A DNA stretch of 12,815 bases from Beroe ovata (Eukaryota; Ctenophora; Nuda; Beroida; Beroidae). The DNA is taken from contig CAMPET010000427.1 of assembly GCA_946803715.1 (NCBI GenBank), positions 1-12,815 on the forward strand, in the 5' to 3' direction. The notes beneath the pieces were generated by a model. That model saw only the letters and a list, made by a program, of their open reading frames with translations. It was not told the origin of the DNA and searched no databases. This document shows, piece by piece, positions 8,733-12,815 of this stretch. The position numbers and the translations under genes are program-made. How positions within the stretch are numbered: the stretch's first letter is position 1; each line of letters begins with the position of its first letter.

Positions 8733-9307
8733 TTCATGCTTCATCCTAAGCCGAGATCAGACCGTGTATGATGTGTGTTCCCTTGGCTGTTGTACAGCAG
8801 GGTGTACGATGTGTGTGTATGCTTGAGTGTGTGACATTTATTAACAAAAAACGACTCAGAAAAGAGGATGGGGTACGTGGCGGAAGATATGCGTGAAGCA
8901 CTTTTTTGGGGGTGGAGACGCATGCCACTCGATGAGTAATTTGACGGGCGCGGGCTTTAAGTATAACGTGGTTTATAATCTTACCCGACGCTAAATTCGT
9001 CTTCAACCCCTAAAATGAGGTTAAAACCCCCAAAAAGCTAGGAGGCTGAAATTCACAGCGTTGGTAGAGCTCATCGAGGGCTACATTCTGTCCAAATTTC
9101 AGCCTGAAATCTTAAAAAATGAGCTCGTGGCGGCCGGCCAAAGTCGCCAAAAATCGCCCAAAAAAATCCGATGTTTCATTTATAGAAAGAATTCCGCTAG
9201 GAAGCTGAAATTTTGGCTGCAGATAGCCCTGAGTATGTAGTTACAAGGATACAAGTTCAGAAGGAATCCAATTGCAAAAAGTGCTCTACCAGATAAATCC
9301 GGGAGCA

Positions 9308-9417
9308 AACTACAATGAACAAAATGAAACTTCGGCTTTTACCAACTCAAAGTTTCACGAAATTTCGTGAAACTTTGAGTTGGTAAAAGCCGAAGTTTCA
9401 TTTTGTTCATTGTAGTT
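9308..9417. repeat. Perfect 110-bp palindrome without spacer
   Basis: 9308-9362 is the exact reverse complement of 9363-9417, 55 of 55 positions, centred on CACGAAATTTCGTG. Symmetry stops abruptly on both sides (9307 against 9418). No target duplication flanks it. Perfect spacerless palindromes are unstable in cloning and can also arise from template switching during library preparation. Confidence 0.95.
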
Positions 9418-9472
9418 ACAAGGATAAATATGTCGGACTATGTAGCTCAAAGGGGCCGGAGATATGCGTGCC

Positions 9473-9597
9473 TTGTCAGATGTTACCTGACCTGTTTCTC
9501 GCGCGCCTTCATCGAAGGCCGAAACAGGCCTGTTTCGGCCTTCGATGAAGGCGCGCGCGCCGCGCGCGAGAAACTGAGGTCAGATAAAATCTGACAA
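9473..9597. mobile_element. 125-bp foldback element with 8-bp target duplication
   Basis: The element begins TTGTCAGATGTTACCTGACC and ends with the complement TTGTCAGATTTTATCTGACC. The halves meet at the centre GAAACAGG/CCTGTTTC with no spacer. The right half is 13 bases longer: 11 come from an extra GCGC-rich run and 2 from a small indel. TGCGTGCC flanks both sides (9465-9472 and 9598-9605). The element is non-coding. The 8-bp duplication places it with hAT-, P- or Merlin-like elements, but its ends differ from those of the 450-bp MITE. Confidence 0.85.
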
Positions 9598-11115
9598 TGC
9601 GTGCCCCCGTGAACCCCACTTTTTAACAGTATTTGTAAAAGGAAAATGGGCCACTTTCGGAGGTCAGAATTTATTACCGGTCGGATTTTTATGGCTCCAA
9701 CATATGTTATGTAGTTTTTGACGCTCTTTCGAATGGTGCAAAAATCAAGCCGATCCGATCTTCCGGTGACCCCATTTTGGGGGTTCGAAAATGGGGGTTT
9801 TTGGGGTACGAAAATCGAAATTTCGGTTCCGAAAGTTCCGGTCGGACTAAATCGATAGCTTATGTCCTAACTAAGAGCCAGAAAAAATTTTAGCCCGATA
9901 TCTCAAGTTTTGGCGGAGTTATGGCGCATTATGTGAGCCAAAATTTTTGGCGGTTTTTGGCGGTTTTTCGCCATTATCTCCTTAGCGATTTCAGATAGCT
10001 CAAAAATTTCAACGGCATCTTTCTCAGCGCTCAAAACTACGTGCCCCAGATTTTTTTCAGATTTTTTGGAGGAAAAAATATTTTTGACCCTCGAAATTTT
10101 TCAAGTCCTGAAAAATCTCGACAGAAAAATTTAAAAATCGAAAATTTAATTTTTCATCGGAATAGGATGCCGCTTGGTACATTAATAGATAGTGATCCCA
10201 AAGTAACCGAATTTCAGCCCGATATCTCAAAAGGTGTGGGTGTGCCACGCCCTTAAAATTTCGAAAAAGTCGTCAAAATCAAAAATCGCGTATTCCGAGC
10301 GTTATAGATGGAAATGTACCAACCATTCTATCAATTTTCATATCGACAGACCTATTGGTCTTCTTTAACTTTGGTGAGTTTTATAGAATACAGATGTCAT
10401 ATTATCATTCTACGGGTTGTCAAAGTTGGCTCCCAGAACGTTTTTTAAAACTTTGAAAAAGTCCGCTGGAGGGCATGGTCACCTGGCCACTACGACGGTT
10501 TGGATGATCCAAATCACATTTATATGTTGAGTTTGACCGCTGGAGAGATGATTCATGTTCTTTCAAAAGTTATCAAGCACCAAGTCTCGGATCCACAGGC
10601 CACCCAAAACGCGATAGCGGGTCATTGACATTGAAAAATTTCAAAAATGGTCGAATTTTTTTTACGGTTTTTTCAACAACTTATATTGGTTCTTGGATAA
10701 TTTTGGACGCTGAGTCGAACTGTGCAAGAATTTTGGCCCTATCTCGCTTACTTTCGCCACAAATATCCCAAAGTTGGCGAAATTTCTGGATTTCGATTTC
10801 TCGACTTGACATCGATCAAATGACCTGAAAATTGGGATTTTAGCTAGAAATTGGCCGAAAAACACGATGAGATGCTCAAATTGGACCCATTTTCACCCAA
10901 AATCGGTGAAAATAAGATCCGAAAGCAAAAATACAAAATTTCACTTTTTGGGACTTCTGGTCGGTTTTGGGGGCTTCCAACGTACCCCATACAAATAAGG
11001 AGTTAGAGAGATCGGCAGGGTGCCGAGACATGCCACTACTAGTCTTGCAGCGAATGATATAAATAGAATTACTTCGCACGCTGGCGACTGCAATTAGAAT
11101 ACTTCCCCTATTCAA

Positions 11116-11409
11116 TTATTCTAGTTCATGAAAATCTTGTGTCAATCCATCTTAATTAAAAATTCTGATTGCGTAATATTCATAAGTCTGTGCCATGCCT
11201 GATACATGAATCAACTGCACCAATTCTAGATTCGAATCCACAAAGCAAGAAAATGGGATAACGTGACGCGCGTGGCACATCACTCTTCAGACACGAAAAC
11301 TAGCGATTCAAAATCATCGCAATAAAACATTATAAGGAAGAGAAAATTGACGTTGAGTAGATGTGTGTACATTGTACGGTAAGGCATGCATGAGAAGGAT
11401 TCTTCCAAA
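11116..11409. other. 3' flank of the PSTPIP1-like gene
   Basis: This holds the presumed 3' untranslated region of the minus-strand gene. No AATAAA was seen on the minus strand; the AATAAA near 11321 is on the plus strand. Nothing else was recognised. Confidence 0.4.
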
Positions 11410-11614
11410 TTATGACATTGGAATCTCTCGTACATACGACACCGGAAATACTCCTACATTGCCATTCTTGTGCTTTCCGTACCACCACAGCTGAAAATAT
11501 GAGGAATACACGGAATTGGAGTAGTAGTAGTAGAGATATATTGAAACTTAAAACCTGTGTAAAGCCTGTGTAAACCACGACACACGTAAACACATACACT
11601 CTCTCTCTCTCACA

Positions 11615-11652
<38 letters not shown>

Positions 11653-12480
11653 AATACATACACACACAAATACACACACAAATACTCACATCGTCGACTT
11701 TGTGCAACACAACAAGAAGGTCGCCCGGCATCAGAGGTAGCTCTTCAGGTCCCTGTGCAGCGTATTCATACATAGCCACGACTCTCTCGTAGTCGGGGAC
11801 TGGGGGCCCTGATGCATAATGATAACCATTTAGAAATTATTGTGACAACGTCTAATTGCTTTTGGGGCATTGTGACAGAATTGTGACATGACATCGTGAC
11901 ATAACAATGTGACAGATATACTCATTAGGTAGAGCAAGTGTTAACAGGGTGTGATACGTGCTCGCCCTCACTGAGTTCGTGCAATATCACACGTATCCCT
12001 CACGCCAGAAGGTACTATTTTCAAACTTTCAAATCGATGAGATACACGGTACACCTATGTCTTATAGTGGAAAACTACCTACCACAGTTCTAATTTCCCC
12101 TTCGGAAACAGAAGCTGAGGTTTCACGTTGGTCCATTATATGTTTACATACAGTGTAATTAGGAGAGGCATATAAAGGTAGCAAGGGGTTTAAAATCGGC
12201 CAAATATTGATTTCACTGCCTGAGAGCACTGCATCACCTTACCTTTTGGTAGAATATTCTTCTTCATTTCATCTTCAATCCTGACATTAGAGTTGTAATA
12301 GTTCTCATATTCGATTGGAACTGCAGGGGAAAGGGTGAAGCTGATGGTGTAATATTGTAATATTGCGTCATGATTGAGATCACCTGGTCTGCTACCTGGT
12401 CTATTAGTTCCGGTCTTGTTCTGCTTGATGTACAGATTCATGTCATGGCGGATATCACACAACTCAAGTGACTTCCTGAC
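11410..12480 (-). CDS. PSTPIP1: PSTPIP1-like F-BAR/SH3 adaptor, last four exons (5' part outside the window)
   Basis: Exons in order are 12480-12396, 12320-12243, 11808-11690 and 11490-11410 (TAA). All are GT-AG and in phase, giving 120 residues. The first exon, VRKSLELCD...D.N.YI...KTGT, continues as VPIEYENYYNSNV. This is the pattern I know from the end of the PSTPIP1 F-BAR region (R..LE.CD...D.N.FI..K.TGT..P, then P..NYYD..V). Exons 3-4 encode a full SH3 domain: VAMYEYAAQGPEELPLMPGD, LLVVLHKVDD, LWWYGKHKNGNVGVFP and SYV, ending 5 residues before the stop. PSTPIP proteins bind and bend membranes and link PTP-PEST phosphatases to the actin cytoskeleton. The linker between F-BAR and SH3 is only about 25 residues, much shorter than in vertebrate PSTPIP1. 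The earlier exons should lie beyond 12815. Confidence 0.85.
11599..11680. repeat. CT/CA microsatellite in the SH3-splitting intron
   Basis: (CT)n with short interruptions from 11599 to about 11632 passes into (CA)n with ATA interruptions up to 11680. In the transcript sense these are UG- and AG-rich. The tract starts 9 bases after the donor (GTGAGT, 11689-11684). Confidence 0.95.
11842..11914. repeat. Cluster of five GTGACA hexamers
   Basis: GTGACA occurs at 11842, 11872, 11883, 11896 and 11909 within 73 bases of the intron 11809-12242. Spacings are irregular. It may be simple local duplication or a cluster of TGACA-type binding sites. Confidence 0.6.
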
Positions 12481-12497
12481 CTAAAGGAAGAGACGAG

Positions 12498-12523
12498 GTA
12501 TACGTGTATACGTGTATACGTGC
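12498..12523. repeat. Short TATACGTG tandem tract
   Basis: About three copies of the 8-base unit tatacgtg occur just upstream of the PSTPIP1-like exon acceptor in the transcript sense. Confidence 0.7.
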
Positions 12524-12624
12524 ATAACCCATTCAGATATGTGACACACAAAGAGACGCAGACATGAAAGCCCAATTCTATTATAATAGGCATAAAATTC
12601 GAATTCAGCAAGACAGAATAGATT

Positions 12625-12656
12625 CACACACCTACACACACACACACACACACAAA
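12625..12656. repeat. CA microsatellite
   Basis: (CA)n with one CCTA interruption, inside intron sequence upstream of the first visible PSTPIP1-like exon. Confidence 0.9.
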
Positions 12657-12690
12657 CACCAACGCACGCACTTGAACACATACTTACTCA

Positions 12691-12815
12691 CACACAGACA
12701 CACACAGACACTCACACTAACCCACAGACACACACAGACACTCACACCAACCCACAGACACAAACACAGACACTCACACAAACACACACACACACACACA
12801 GACACACACATACAT
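12691..12815. repeat. 30-bp CACA-rich minisatellite, at least three units, running to the window edge
   Basis: Units at 12691-12720, 12721-12750 and 12751-12782 share the frame cacagacacacacagacact followed by cacac and aa. The third unit has a two-base insertion. The tract then turns into plain (CA)n to the edge. Confidence 0.85.

Larger units (their letters stand above)
9007..11115. repeat. Degenerate repeat region without genes
   Basis: The stretch reads as decayed repeat. Phrases recur with changes: gctagga.gctgaaatt at about 9037 and 9196; cccgatatctcaa at about 9895 and 10218; TGTAGTTACAAGGATA at 9236-9251 and 9411-9426; and ggcggtttttggcggttttt at about 9948. GGCG and A/T runs dominate up to about 10000. 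No frame in either strand resembles a known protein, and the frames present are short and overlapping. The element family is not recognised. Separate foldback elements within it are listed on their own. Confidence 0.5.

Noticed and set aside
8148-8744. 198-codon minus-strand frame, the longest in the window
   Set aside because: It runs through both arms of the 8587-8718 hairpin and the N at 8287, and its translation shows no family resemblance.
9403-9594. Plus-strand 63-codon frame
   Set aside because: It is made of palindrome and foldback-element sequence.
11221-11245. tRNA B-box-like GATTCGAATCC
   Set aside because: No matching A box or cloverleaf could be drawn upstream.
11330-11779. 149-codon minus-strand frame as one uninterrupted gene
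   Set aside because: The middle is the CA/CT microsatellite read as VCVCVC and ERERE. The real exons are 11808-11690 and 11490-11410, with the intron between and a different frame after it.
12190-12462. 90-codon minus-strand frame as a single exon
   Set aside because: It reads through the 75-nt intron and past the donor at 12242. Family comparison favours two exons.
12691-12815. Regular repeats resembling a CRISPR array
   Set aside because: Units are contiguous CACA-rich minisatellite without distinct spacers, in an animal genome.

Overview
The window looks like a piece of an intron-rich, AT-rich animal genome, most likely an invertebrate. Evidence for this is short introns (about 75-600 bp) with GT-AG borders, several families of foldback elements, CA microsatellites, and a PSTPIP1-type F-BAR/SH3 gene that I know from animals. 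I cannot name the species. No bacterial features, rRNA, tRNA or CRISPR were found. Three genes could be assembled by hand, all on the minus strand. Their exon phases agree at every junction I could test.

Layout from left to right. (1) 1-2463 holds an older repeat copy (1-190), then a 1022-bp block present twice in what looks like identical form (419-1440 and 1442-2463), joined by a single N at 1441. This is probably an assembly duplicate. (2) 2728-3802 (minus) is a four-exon gene for a 220-residue protein with a MADF-like N-terminal signature. (3) 4133-7232 (minus) is a ten-exon PIF/Harbinger (HARBI1-type) transposase of about 410 residues that keeps its acidic catalytic residues. PIF/Harbinger elements usually carry a transposase plus a Myb/SANT- or MADF-like partner, so (2) and (3) look like the two halves of one element or of a domesticated pair. 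No terminal repeats for a whole element were found. A 450-bp MITE with 54-bp terminal inverted repeats and an 8-bp target duplication sits in the second intron of the transposase.

(4) 7303-11409 has no gene I can support. It holds a fragment related to the 450-bp MITE (8301-8330), a 62-bp-arm hairpin (8587-8718), a perfect 110-bp spacerless palindrome (9308-9417), a 125-bp foldback element with its own 8-bp target duplication (9473-9597), and about 1.5 kb of degenerate repeat with recurring phrases (to about 11100). (5) 11410-12480 (minus) holds the last four exons of a PSTPIP1-like gene: the end of the F-BAR region, a short linker, a complete SH3 domain and the stop codon. One 75-nt intron there can be read through in frame. 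(6) The right edge (12481-12815) is intron sequence of that gene, rich in CA microsatellite and a 30-bp minisatellite.

The host gene and the transposon genes are unrelated in function. The transposase and its neighbour would act together: in characterised Harbinger systems the second protein binds DNA and helps bring the transposase into the nucleus and to the element ends.
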